Positions 7,263 through 16,360 of a stretch of DNA of 64,000 nucleotides are shown in pieces. The number at the start of each line of letters is the position of its first letter. Position 1 is the stretch's first letter. The stretch is from Neodiprion pinetum (Eukaryota; Arthropoda; Insecta; Hymenoptera; Diprionidae). The notes below the pieces were generated by a model. It was not told where the DNA came from, did not search any database, and saw only the letters and a list, made by a program, of their open reading frames with translations. The stretch covers positions 17,618,537 to 17,682,536 of the forward strand of contig NC_060233.1 in NCBI RefSeq assembly GCF_021155775.2. Reading direction: 5' to 3'. Position numbers and translations under genes: made by a program.

Positions 7263-10200
7263 TTAATCTTGAATGTCAACTTGAATGCTGGTATCGGGCA
7301 TCTTTCTTAATCGGTCATGAGAGTATTTGTATCTTCTATTCGAATCAAGGGCTGTGAGAACGTATCTGTCTCCGTCAAGCACGTCGACTACTTTGAACGG
7401 TCCTTTAAACTTAGGGTCTAGCTTCGTTTGATTGCGTTCTTCATTTTGAAGCAATACAAAATCTCCAATCACGAATTTGTCAACCTTTGCTTTTGTCCGA
7501 TCGAATCTAGTTTTATCATACTCAGCGTTTTTGTCCATATTTGCTACAGCCAAACTTCGGACCTCGTCTAAGTCAACTCGCGGTTCAATATCATCCGCAA
7601 GCATCAATTTTAATGGCCTAGCTACCTTTCCCATTAAAAGTTCAAGTGGGCTGGATTTAGTTACTCGATTGACAGTACAGTTCAGAGCTAATTGAACATC
7701 AGATAAAGCATCCTGCCAAGATCGTTCCTTACTAGTTTCCGCAGCTGTCAGCATATTCTTGAGTGTACTCATTACCCGTTCAACTTGTCCATTTGCACGA
7801 GAACTCCCAGTTGCTATCAGATGAAGGTTAATTTTGTGAGATTCACAAAATTCCCGAAAATCTGTACTCGCAAAACAACGTCCTTGATCGGCAATCACTC
7901 TAACTGGAGCTCCAAACAAAGATACACAATATGACAAGGCTTTGATACTGCTTACTGTGTCAATGCGAAGTGCGTGACGTAAAATTACAAATTTTGTGAA
8001 CGCATCAATCATTACAAAAACATACTCTTTCTTGTCGTTTTTACCACTGAGCTTGCCAGTTGCGTCGATATGTATTGTATGCCATGGTATGGCAATCTTT
8101 GGTATCGGGTGTAATTCTGCTTGAATTTTTCCTGAATGAGATTTAGTGACTTTACAAGTAACACAATTATCCACAAATTTTCTGGTAAATTTGGACATTT
8201 TTTCAAACCAATAGAGATCATACAACTTTTCCAATGTTTTCTCCCATCCAAGATGCATCAAGGATTCGTGTGCGGTATTGATGACTGACCATCTAAGAGC
8301 TCGAGGTAAAATGGGCAACCACCGTGATCTTCCATTACGTTGAATCCTTCTATACAAAATGCCCGATCGGATCTCCAAGGTTTTACACATTTCCTCGTCC
8401 AGTCGGTTCTCATTTAAATCAGTTATTAGCTTAGAAATTTCAGAGTCCCGCTGCTGCTCAGCAGACAACCAATTTCCAGAAAGATCTATGGTATAAACTT
8501 CCTTTTGCTCGACTTTATTGAAGGTCTTTGGATGAGCTTCAGGCAAAGGATTTCTAGAGAAGAAATCAGCATGACTCATGCGCTTTCCATCTCTATGAAC
8601 AATGTCAAAATCGAACGCCTGCAAAAAGGCCCACCACCTATGAACTCGTGGTGTGAGATCCAATTTCTTTCGTGATGCTTGTAACGAACTGCAGTCTGTT
8701 ATCACGGTAAATTTACAGCCATGTAGGTAATGTCTGAAATGTTTCACCGAATTAACAACTGCGAGCGTCTCCAACTCATAAGAGTGATATTTTGATTCTG
8801 CAGTCGTGGTGCGTTTGCTAAAATAAGCCACCGCTCGTAGCTTGCCTTCCTTCTTCTGCATAAGGATTGCCCCATACCCTATCGAACTTGCGTCCGTGTG
8901 TAACTCAGTTGGATTCTCAGGGTTGTATATTGTTAGTACTGGTTCGTTTGTCAAAAAGGTAATGATTTTCTGTCGTATAGCCTCGTGCTCAGGTTTCCAA
9001 TTGAGATTTTTCTTTGTAGAACTTGTTAGAGCAAAAAGTGGCGCCAAAATTTGGGAGAACTTAGGCAGAAATTGACGAAAATAAGACGCCAATCCTATGA
9101 ATTGACGTAACTGGGATACGGTTTGTGGAGGAGGTAGAGCTACCAGTGCCTCGATCTTCCGAGGATTTGGCCTAACTTCACCTCGACTTACTTCATAGCC
9201 AAGATATTCCACCTTCTGTTTCATGAAAGAACACTTTTTGATGTTCAAAGAGAAACCTGCCTTTGTGAGTGTGTTTAAAACGTTCTCCACTCGGTTTAAA
9301 GATTCTTCTACATCTTGTGTTCCAACAACAAGAATATCATCCATGTAGACTACCACATACGTATTAGCAAGTTCACCCAGAGCTGTTATCACTGCACGTT
9401 GGAAAGCCGCAGGAGCGTTACGAAGACCGAAAGGTAAAGCGAGATACTCAAAATGTCCTTCTGTGGTTATAAATGCTGTCTTTTCTATAGAATCAGGATG
9501 TATCGGCAGCTGATGATATCCACTGGCCATGTCCAGGACCGTAAAATAATAACATCTTTGGAGTGTGTTAATTTGATCAGAAATTAGGGGCAACGGAAAT
9601 CTTTCGGGAACGGTGTTGTCATTCAACTCCCTGTAATCGATGCACATTCTGTCTGAACCATCCTTTTTCTTGACAAGAAGAATAGGACTTGCGAAAGGAG
9701 AAGAGCTGGGACGAATCACTTTAGCATTTAAAAGTTCGTTTATTTTGTCACGAACAATTTTTCGTTCTACTTCACTCAACCGGTACGGGCGACGATAAAC
9801 TGTTTTATTTGGATCTTTGAGGCGGATTTTTACGGGTTCAACATCCGCACGACCTTTTGGAGTACCATTCACAAATTGATTTTTGAATTTGTTCAAAATG
9901 GATACTAATTTTGATTTAAATTCCAAAGGAATATCGGTGTCCACACTGTCAAGGTCGAACTCATGAACCGTTACATTACACATATTAACAACACGAGTTT
10001 TGGTTAACTTCAATGTGTCAACTGTCATTTGTACAGACAAACCCTGACTTAAAATTTCCGCTCCTATCATAACGTCGTGACGTAAATATCGATCAAGCAG
10101 AACATGAAAAAGTATTTCAATAGTAATATCGTCAATGTTTACAGTCGACAAGATTTGCAAAGTGCTATTAACGCTTGATTGCCCAATACCAGTCATAGTA

Positions 10201-11468
10201 ACGACATTATTAAATCTCTTTCCACGAATTTTGCAAGAAATTGACTCCTTGATAAGAGAACATTGAGATCCTGAATCATAGTAAAATGAAAATCGCTCAC
10301 CGGCTTGTTGTAAAACTCCAGCAGGTGTGTTAATTTCACACATGTCCACACGACGCTCTATAATTTTGCTATTACCGTTTTTCAGTTCTTCCTTCACAGC
10401 TTTCTCGTGACAGCGCGAAGCATAATGACCCATCTTCTGACATTTGAAACACTTTATGGAATCTGAAGATCGAACTGGAGAATTTTTCTTCCACAATTCC
10501 TTTTGAATACCAATTTGTCTCTCCTTTTCATGATTTTCCTTCCTTGTCCGACACGTTGATGCTCTGTGGCCCATTTTTCCGCATAGAAAACATTTGATTG
10601 CAGGAGATGAAGGCGTAAACTTGTATCGTTTGAACTCGGTTCCCTCATTTCGTTCATTCAGACTATCTGAAGATCTTCGTTTCAAGAATGACATAGCTTT
10701 CAACTCGTTATGGAGTTGATTTCTTGTGACAATTTCAGTAGTAAAAGCAAGACGTTGAACACGTGATTCAAAACGTGCAATATGCGCCATTGTTGTTGAT
10801 AATGCTATCTCTTCAGTGGTCAAGTTTTTCCACTGATTCATCAATGTATTCATCAACGATGCAGCATATGACGCTATACACTCACCTTCTTTAGGTTTAC
10901 TGCTGAATAAATTTATCAAGAATGCAGCAGAAGTTTCCGGACAATCATACCTTGATACGAACAAATCTTTAAATTCATTCCACGTTATCCCGGCATATGA
11001 TACTTGCGACAGCCATGCCGAAGCCTGTCCCCTCATGGCACGACTCAGCACAATCATTAAGGATGCACCTTGCAATGGTTGATCAGCCATACAAATATCC
11101 GCGGTTGTAATCCATGATCTCGCGTTCACTTCCAGTTTATCAGGATCAAACTCCGGTAGACACACATTATTATTATTGTTCACTGAAGGAGTTTTCATCG
11201 CTTGTAATAACGCGAGAAAATTACGATTCTGTTGTTCAAGAAGTAATCGCCACTTTTCTTCGTTATCCTCACTTGCTTCTTGTGGGTTAACAGATCCAGA
11301 TCCCACTTCTGATGTCGGCGTAAAGCCTCGGAAAGGCGGAGAGGATGTAGAACGTGCATTTGGGCGTTGACTATTCATATTTAGCGTGACGATCCCGACA
11401 CGTCTGGTATGCTCTCTAGCTAACCCGCAACTGTCGATTTCGTCCAAGCGTTGTTTTAAACAAACCAT
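7263..11468 (-). CDS. gag-pol: E2 gag-pol polyprotein (single frame)
   Basis: 1401 codons without interruption. The first 52 codons lie inside the 5' LTR, and the conserved start is probably Met31 (11378), since E3 has a Met at the same place and the 3' LTR has a stop upstream of it. Order: capsid-like gag; two CCHC knuckles (CFLCGKMGHRASTC, CFKCQKMGHYASRC); protease with YYDSGSQCSLI; RT with CIDYREL, DMASGYHQLP, FGLRNAPAAFQ and YMDD (residues about 708-711); RNase H (LHTDASSIGYGAIL, DFFSRNPLP); HHCC integrase; and core acids near 1134 (HIDATG), 1193 (ADQGRCF) and 1229 (GQVERV), giving the D-x35-E spacing. There is no frameshift between gag and pol and no env. All catalytic motifs are present, so this copy could be active. 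DSG in the protease replaces the usual DTG and is normal for some families. Confidence 0.95.
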   Translation of the reverse strand: MVCLKQRLDEIDSCGLAREHTRRVGIVTLNMNSQRPNARSTSSPPFRGFTPTSEVGSGSVNPQEASEDNEEKWRLLLEQQNRNFLALLQAMKTPSVNNNNNVCLPEFDPDKLEVNARSWITTADICMADQPLQGASLMIVLSRAMRGQASAWLSQVSYAGITWNEFKDLFVSRYDCPETSAAFLINLFSSKPKEGECIASYAASLMNTLMNQWKNLTTEEIALSTTMAHIARFESRVQRLAFTTEIVTRNQLHNELKAMSFLKRRSSDSLNERNEGTEFKRYKFTPSSPAIKCFLCGKMGHRASTCRTRKENHEKERQIGIQKELWKKNSPVRSSDSIKCFKCQKMGHYASRCHEKAVKEELKNGNSKIIERRVDMCEINTPAGVLQQAGERFSFYYDSGSQCSLIKESISCKIRGKRFNNVVTMTGIGQSSVNSTLQILSTVNIDDITIEILFHVLLDRYLRHDVMIGAEILSQGLSVQMTVDTLKLTKTRVVNMCNVTVHEFDLDSVDTDIPLEFKSKLVSILNKFKNQFVNGTPKGRADVEPVKIRLKDPNKTVYRRPYRLSEVERKIVRDKINELLNAKVIRPSSSPFASPILLVKKKDGSDRMCIDYRELNDNTVPERFPLPLISDQINTLQRCYYFTVLDMASGYHQLPIHPDSIEKTAFITTEGHFEYLALPFGLRNAPAAFQRAVITALGELANTYVVVYMDDILVVGTQDVEESLNRVENVLNTLTKAGFSLNIKKCSFMKQKVEYLGYEVSRGEVRPNPRKIEALVALPPPQTVSQLRQFIGLASYFRQFLPKFSQILAPLFALTSSTKKNLNWKPEHEAIRQKIITFLTNEPVLTIYNPENPTELHTDASSIGYGAILMQKKEGKLRAVAYFSKRTTTAESKYHSYELETLAVVNSVKHFRHYLHGCKFTVITDCSSLQASRKKLDLTPRVHRWWAFLQAFDFDIVHRDGKRMSHADFFSRNPLPEAHPKTFNKVEQKEVYTIDLSGNWLSAEQQRDSEISKLITDLNENRLDEEMCKTLEIRSGILYRRIQRNGRSRWLPILPRALRWSVINTAHESLMHLGWEKTLEKLYDLYWFEKMSKFTRKFVDNCVTCKVTKSHSGKIQAELHPIPKIAIPWHTIHIDATGKLSGKNDKKEYVFVMIDAFTKFVILRHALRIDTVSSIKALSYCVSLFGAPVRVIADQGRCFASTDFREFCESHKINLHLIATGSSRANGQVERVMSTLKNMLTAAETSKERSWQDALSDVQLALNCTVNRVTKSSPLELLMGKVARPLKLMLADDIEPRVDLDEVRSLAVANMDKNAEYDKTRFDRTKAKVDKFVIGDFVLLQNEERNQTKLDPKFKGPFKVVDVLDGDRYVLTALDSNRRYKYSHDRLRKMPDTSIQVDIQD
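11299..11312 (-). promoter_or_regulatory. E2 primer binding site, inside the gag frame
   Basis: Directly after the 5' LTR the minus strand reads TCAGAAGTGGGATC. From memory this matches the complement of the acceptor/T-arm end of insect tRNA-Leu, without the CCA. The same 14 nt follow the 5' LTR of E3. The site is also coding: it is read as Ser-Glu-Val-Gly-Ser in gag. Confidence 0.65.
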
Positions 11469-11627
11469 TTGTCTGTTGCTAAGATTCCGTCATTCAGCTA
11501 TACTCTTAGCTTGCTAATTACGCTTGACGCTCATTTAGTTTAGTTTCATATTCAAAAGAAATATCCTTTTATTCACTTCATACATTATAAAATGGAATTA
11601 TTTAACGAGATTTGTGATACTCCGACA
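11313..11627 (-). repeat. E2 5' LTR (encodes the gag N-terminus)
   Basis: 315 bp with TGTCGG/CCGACA ends. On the minus strand it holds a TATAA-like site (near 11590), an AATAAA (near 11570) and, in its last 66 bp, the ATG and first 22 codons of gag, ending in …SSPPFRGFTPT. Confidence 0.93.
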
Positions 11628-11984
11628 GATATATCGATGTTCTTGCTGCAGCTGTCCAAATGGCCTACAGGCCGTTGGATGTTGTTCGCACGTTGCACCA
11701 ATAATGTACCACTTGTCGTAAGGCAGATACCAGTCAAGAGCCATACGTCTAGGCGAAATGCTCACCCATCTTTTCGATTTGGACAATATAATATGTCCTG
11801 TAGCAGATGAAGATAGCGAAAAGAATTGAACTACTATAAGTTGCATGATACCGATAAAAATAAAATTGGATATTGTTTCAAAATTTAAGTGACCGTAAAT
11901 TGTTGTTTCAGAATAAGTTAAAATATGTATAGTTCTAGTTTTCGAAATAATTCTTTTTTTTTTTGTTAGATTATTAGAGCCCAA
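11598..11984 (-). other. Open frame of 128 codons overlapping the E2 edge, unrecognised
   Basis: It starts with ATG and has a hydrophobic stretch (FIFIGIMQLIVVQFFSL) followed by KSKRWVSISPRRMALDWYLPYDKWYIIGATCEQ; the last codons run into the E2 LTR. The middle looks protein-like and could be an exon of a secreted or membrane protein cut by the E2 insertion. I cannot name a family, and chance is possible. Confidence 0.2.
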
Positions 11985-12776
11985 TAAATGTAAAGCTCAA
12001 TGAATACTGTTCTTAAATTACCCAATTCCTTAACATAAAATGTTTTTTTCATTATACGTGATTATTCATTTTTATGAAAAATGAATTGTGAAATTTCAAG
12101 TACTTGAAATAAATCAATTTATAAGTGACGAAACTGCTTTATTGATTATATAACAAATGGAAAGAAATAAATCTCTCTCCATGTAGGGCATTTTGAGTAA
12201 AATGCAAAAAAATATCTTTCTTTACAGAGTTAATTAGTCGATTCGCTCAGCCAGGAAACATCGCCATAATCAAAATCACTTATATCTGTCCCTAGTGGTA
12301 TAATGAATTATGTTCTTTGTACAAAGCCTTCCATGTAAGATCATCAAAAATCTGTTTCTATATAAAAATATCGATACAAATCTCAGATTTGAATTTATAG
12401 ACATGACGCACGGGGTTTAAAAATCTAAGAAAATTGATGAAAATAGAATTCAACCATAAAAATGGTATAGTGGAATAAAATTTTCCGCAGCTCTATTTTG
12501 GTCAAAACAAAATCTACTTTGTGAGTTGGAATATTTTTTTAGGAAGCTTATAGATGGGCCAAGAGTCTAAAGAAATTCCGAGTCAAAAGTATCAATGTTC
12601 TCTACTACCATGAATATTTTCAGATTTTTTACCTCTATGGTTTGAAGAAAACAAAATCCAAAATACTACATTTTTTTACCCTTAGCGGGTGGAAAAAAGG
12701 TTTTGCGAGGTATGGACCATACATACCTTAATTTGTGGTCCCAACTAACCACAAAATTAGACAAATTTAGATATTC
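11985..12776. other. No gene seen
   Basis: AT-rich sequence without coding signal or clear repeat. Its last 200 bases may belong to the decayed gene that follows. Confidence 0.5.
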
Positions 12777-13620
12777 GTGACGAGGGGCAACACCTATTAT
12801 AACGCAAGGTACCCTTTGGAGGTTGTTCTACCATTAAATTATGCTTTGGGATTCGCCGAGAATTGTTGTGGAATCGTCGTCAATGCTAAACATGAGTTGA
12901 TTCTTACACGTTCCAACAGCGATTTGAATGCTGTGATTCAGACCCGGCCGGCGGAAAAATTTAAAATTACCCTAAGCAAAATCCAGTGGCTGCTGTCACA
13001 CATCAAACTGACCGATAAACCGATAAGCCGATAATAAGCTACTCAACAACATTGCCAAGGACCCCACCGTATCCGCGAGTTTTTGTTCTTGGGAAACGTG
13101 CGTGTATCTGATGCTGCTGTCAGCGACGCAGCATGTGTGGGCATTCAAAGCATCGACACAGCTGGGGAAGCCGAGATACGTTTTTCTGGGATTCCAGACT
13201 GCAAGGAGAAACGATACAATGACAAATGATAGCGAATTTTATCATTGCAGAATCAGAGATGTAAAACTCTTTCAACTTACCATGCTATTCCTACGAAAAT
13301 TTGAATCATGATACTTCCAATAATCAGTACGCTATTCTCTAAGATATGTATGTCAGGTTTCAAACGGCTTACTACAACAAAAAATCCGAACCTTCGTTAT
13401 CGAAGCGTGAATCCCTTAACCAAATTCCCCTCATCGTCATCGATTGCTCCAAGCAGAACGAGTAATTGAAAACTGGATCTGTGGACATGCGATTAGCATT
13501 TGACTCTTGCACTGAATTTTCCCTAAACACTGTAGCCCACCGTATGATCTTGCACGATCGCATCGTTGACTATAATCCGATTCGTGGTAGCGTGAAAAAG
13601 TTTGTATACCGTAGAAATTG
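12777..13620 (+). pseudogene. Decayed conserved protein of unknown function (possibly capsid-like, virus or Maverick derived)
   Basis: Three consecutive protein-like stretches in changing frames: 12777-13034 (LEVVLPLNYALGFAENCCGI, VNAKHELILTRSNSD), 13102-13311 (ATQHVWAFKAST, KPRYVFLGFQTARRN) and about 13330-13620 (FQTAYYNK, LIVIDCSKQNE, ILHDRIVDYNPI). Stops and frameshifts separate them. I recall this type of protein recurring as uncharacterised copies in arthropod genomes. A relation to major capsid proteins of Maverick-like elements is a guess that needs a profile search. Confidence 0.5.
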
Positions 13621-13715
13621 ATAATAATTTGTAACCATGAGTGAATAAAAATGTATATCATGATTTGTATTTGCAACGCTTTCTCTGAATGAAAATATGC
13701 TTGAGCTAAAAATTT

Positions 13716-14155
13716 GGGTATAGCCGGGTTAATATGGGAAATCTACCCCCGCGGCTTTTTTGACTCGCACTTAGAGGATTGATTTGGTGTCAAATAAAAA
13801 TAATTCACCTAAATATTTAGCTCTTTAACCCAAACGGTTTTCGAGATTTTCAAAAAAACCTGTTTTCAGATTTTATTTTTATTTTTATAGTAAAATTCAA
13901 AATTAATCAATGATGATCTTTTTCCTAATTTTTAGGAGTCTGAGACATGAAAAAAAAAATGTGATCATGATTCTTAAATGAAAAACCAATTTTTAGCGAA
14001 GAAAAGAAAATTAAATTTTTTTTTTTTAGCTTTTTTGAAAGGTGTCACTCACTGAATTTTGTCAGAAAATGTCTTTTATACTCCTCCATACTCAGGAATT
14101 TTTTCGAATTTTTTGAAGTGGTGCAACAATATCAAAAAAATTAAAAACTCATTTT
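13716..14155 (+). repeat. Left terminal inverted repeat
   Basis: Inverse of 14827-15267 with few differences, for example one base in CCCAAACGG against CCCGAACGG on the other arm and short indels in A runs. The young look of the arms suggests recent activity or gene conversion. Confidence 0.85.
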
Positions 14156-14578
14156 GTCTCCGAAATCTTGCGTTTAAATAATTTCTATTTTTTTTTTTTT
14201 TGTTTTGGCTTACGCCATCTACTGGGATTTTCAGTACCTATCAATCACTTCTTCTAAGGTCTTGCTTGTTTAGGTAACCTAACCATAAAGTAGCCTTCCT
14301 GGTTGATGTCATTCATGTCATTGTATGTATTAAATTGCAATTAATTCATTAATTGATCTAGTACATTTCTATTGGGACTATTTATAAGTTCCACAATCAA
14401 ATAACACTGAAATATCATTTTTGTTATTTTATCTCTTATCGTCATTATAAGATATTATTTTTCAACGTTAAATAATATTACGGTTGATTACTTCCACTGA
14501 AGTAAGTAAAGTTTTTTATATTTAATCTGTTTATATATTTCTACAATTCTGATACGTAATTTAAATCTTTATTTTAGA

Positions 14579-14833
14579 ATGAATGTTGATAAAAAATGCA
14601 TTAATTGTAACAATTATTTGCGTAAAACAGTTGGCTATAAAAAAGTTATTATGACAATTGATGAGGCTAATAATGCGACAGAAAAAATTGGAAAGAGAGT
14701 GTTTATTAATGATACTTTCTGTAGCGAGTGTCGAATAATTCTATCAAGACCACCTAAAGTCAAGATCACTGAAGATTCATCTGCAGAACAAGTAAGTATA
14801 GAAGGACAGCCGATTTTTTCTAAAAAAAAATGA
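14579..14833 (+). CDS. Small CxxC protein inside the inverted-repeat element
   Basis: 84 codons from ATG, preceded by TTTATTTTAG, which resembles a 3' splice site, so an upstream exon may exist. It contains KKCINCNNYLR near the start and FCSECRIIL near residue 49, two CxxC pairs about 37 residues apart, as in zinc ribbons. The C-terminus is Ser/Lys rich and its stop lies in the right inverted repeat. No transposase catalytic motif is present. I do not recognise the family; it may be a remnant of a transposase DNA-binding domain. Confidence 0.45.
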   Translation: MNVDKKCINCNNYLRKTVGYKKVIMTIDEANNATEKIGKRVFINDTFCSECRIILSRPPKVKITEDSSAEQVSIEGQPIFSKKK

Positions 14834-15267
14834 GTTTTTAATTTTTTTGATATTGTTGCACCACTTCAAAAAATTCGAAAAAATTCCTGAGTATGGAGGA
14901 GTATAAAAGACATTTTCTGACAAAATTCAGTGAGTGACACCTTTCAAAAAAGCTAAAAAAAAAAAATTTAATTTTCTTTTCTTCGCTAAAAATTGGTTTT
15001 TCATTTAAGAATCATGATCACATTTTTTTTTTTCATGTCTCAGACTCCTAAAAATTAGGAAAAAGATCATCATTGATTAATTTTGAATTTTACTATAAAA
15101 ATAAAAATAAAATCTGAAAACAGGTTTTTTTGAAAATCTCGAAAACCGTTCGGGTTAAAGAGCTAAAAATTTAGGTGAATTATTTTTATTTGACACCAAA
15201 TAGATCCTCCAAGTGCGAGTCAAAAAAGCCGCGGGGGCAGATTTCCCATATTAACCCGGCTATAACC
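14827..15267 (-). repeat. Right terminal inverted repeat
   Basis: Reverse complement of the left arm, ending …AACCCGGCTATAACC. Confidence 0.85.
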
Positions 15268-15482
15268 GCGAAAAGAATTGTGGGTCATCAACAATCCCAG
15301 TCTACTTAATTGCAATGGCACCATCGTGTCCGTTAGTGCAAAAAAATGTACTTAAAGCATCCCGCTATTATTTCAAAACGGCATATTCCCTTGCTTTTTG
15401 TCCCATCACCACCACGTCATCCTACTACTCTATCTTGCTCCACGAACTTTCCCCCGCCAATACGTCATCTACCACGTCCACC

Positions 15483-15782
15483 GTCTTACATACAGGTCTG
15501 TAAACTCTAGTGGTGGGGATATGTCCTCTCATTGAAGCACCGGCCGTTTCGCCTAGTGATCACGAGTGTCGCTGCGATAGAAGGATTCAGGCTGTGCGAG
15601 AGAGATGGAAACACGTTGTTGACTATTCGTGGTTTTAAAATCTATTTTCGTCTCTCTCACACAGCCTGAATCGCTCGATAGCAGCGACACTCGTGGTCAC
15701 GAGGCGAAACGGCCAGTGCTCGAATAAGAGGACATCCCCACCACTGAAATTTTGAGCGAGTTTCTAGACCTGTATGTAAGAC
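15483..15782. mobile_element. Palindromic MITE, about 300 bp
   Basis: The ends GTCTTACATACAGGTCT and AGACCTGTATGTAAGAC are perfect inverted copies. The arms (about 130 bp each) also share CCGTTTCGCCT, CACGAGTGTCGCTGC and AGGCTGTG, around a centre of about 45 bp. There is no coding capacity. Confidence 0.8.
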
Positions 15783-15910
15783 CGTGACCACGTCGTCATG
15801 TTCCGCCATCTTTCTTCGCCACCTTGTTGTTTACATAGATTAGGTCAGATTAGGTTAGGTAACGTCCCTGCGCCGGGATAATCCTCATCAACAGAGGGAT
15901 TCAAGCAAAA

Positions 15911-16360
15911 ATGATACACACCGGGAGAGGGTATGTCACAGCAAAGGTAGGAAAGGCTCTGGGCATAACCTCAGTGAACTTCTCGCCAAATAAAGGCATG
16001 ATGGAGTTCGCGAGCTTCTGGGACGAGGTCATAGCTGAAACAATAAAAGCGGCGGAAAAGGAAGGGATCAGCATTATACTGGCCGGAGATTTCAATGCCT
16101 GGGCTCACGCATGGGGATGTGCTAAGGAAAATCCCAGTGGACGAATGATTACGGACACCATCGAGATACACGGTTGGACGTGCCTTAATACGGGGAGGAC
16201 ACCTACTTTCCTCGGACGAAATGTCACTTCCATTATAGATATCACCGTAGCTATGCAGGTGGCCGCTAGCAAAGCAGCGAAATGGTGCGTAATCGAGGGG
16301 ATTAAAACAATGAGCGACCATCGGAGGATAGAGTTCATCATAACACAAGGCAAGGCTTGA
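15911..16360 (+). pseudogene. R1-like endonuclease domain (partial)
   Basis: This is the APE-type endonuclease, which nicks the target DNA. GDFNAWAHAWG contains the catalytic Asp-Asn, and MSDHRRIEF is the final His box. The N-terminal third, with the catalytic Glu, is missing. It ends at TGA 16358-16360, and the same frame continues from 16388. Confidence 0.75.

Larger units (their letters stand above)
6392..11627 (-). mobile_element. E2: complete Ty3/gypsy-type LTR retrotransposon, apparently intact
   Basis: 5236 bp bounded by two 315-bp LTRs with perfect 6-bp terminal inverted repeats TGTCGG/CCGACA. The internal region has a primer site, one 1401-codon gag-pol frame, and a 3' untranslated region with repeated hairpins. 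The LTRs differ at one site that I can find (6534 region A against 11456 region T), so the insertion is recent. Flanks are TATA on the left and GATA on the right, so a 4-bp target duplication is not exact. E3 at 55168-60486 is a related family. Confidence 0.93.
13716..15267. mobile_element. DNA element with about 440-bp terminal inverted repeats and a small CxxC gene
   Basis: Left arm 13716-14155 and right arm 14827-15267 are near-perfect inverted copies, starting GGKTATAGCCGGGTTAATATG. Between them lie 671 bp with an 84-codon frame. No clear target-site duplication is seen next to the arms. The structure fits a fold-back or Mutator-like non-autonomous element. Confidence 0.85.

Noticed and set aside
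7477..7695. Open + strand frames within E2 and E3
   Set aside because: Antisense shadows of long pol genes, with similar shadows at matching places in both elements.
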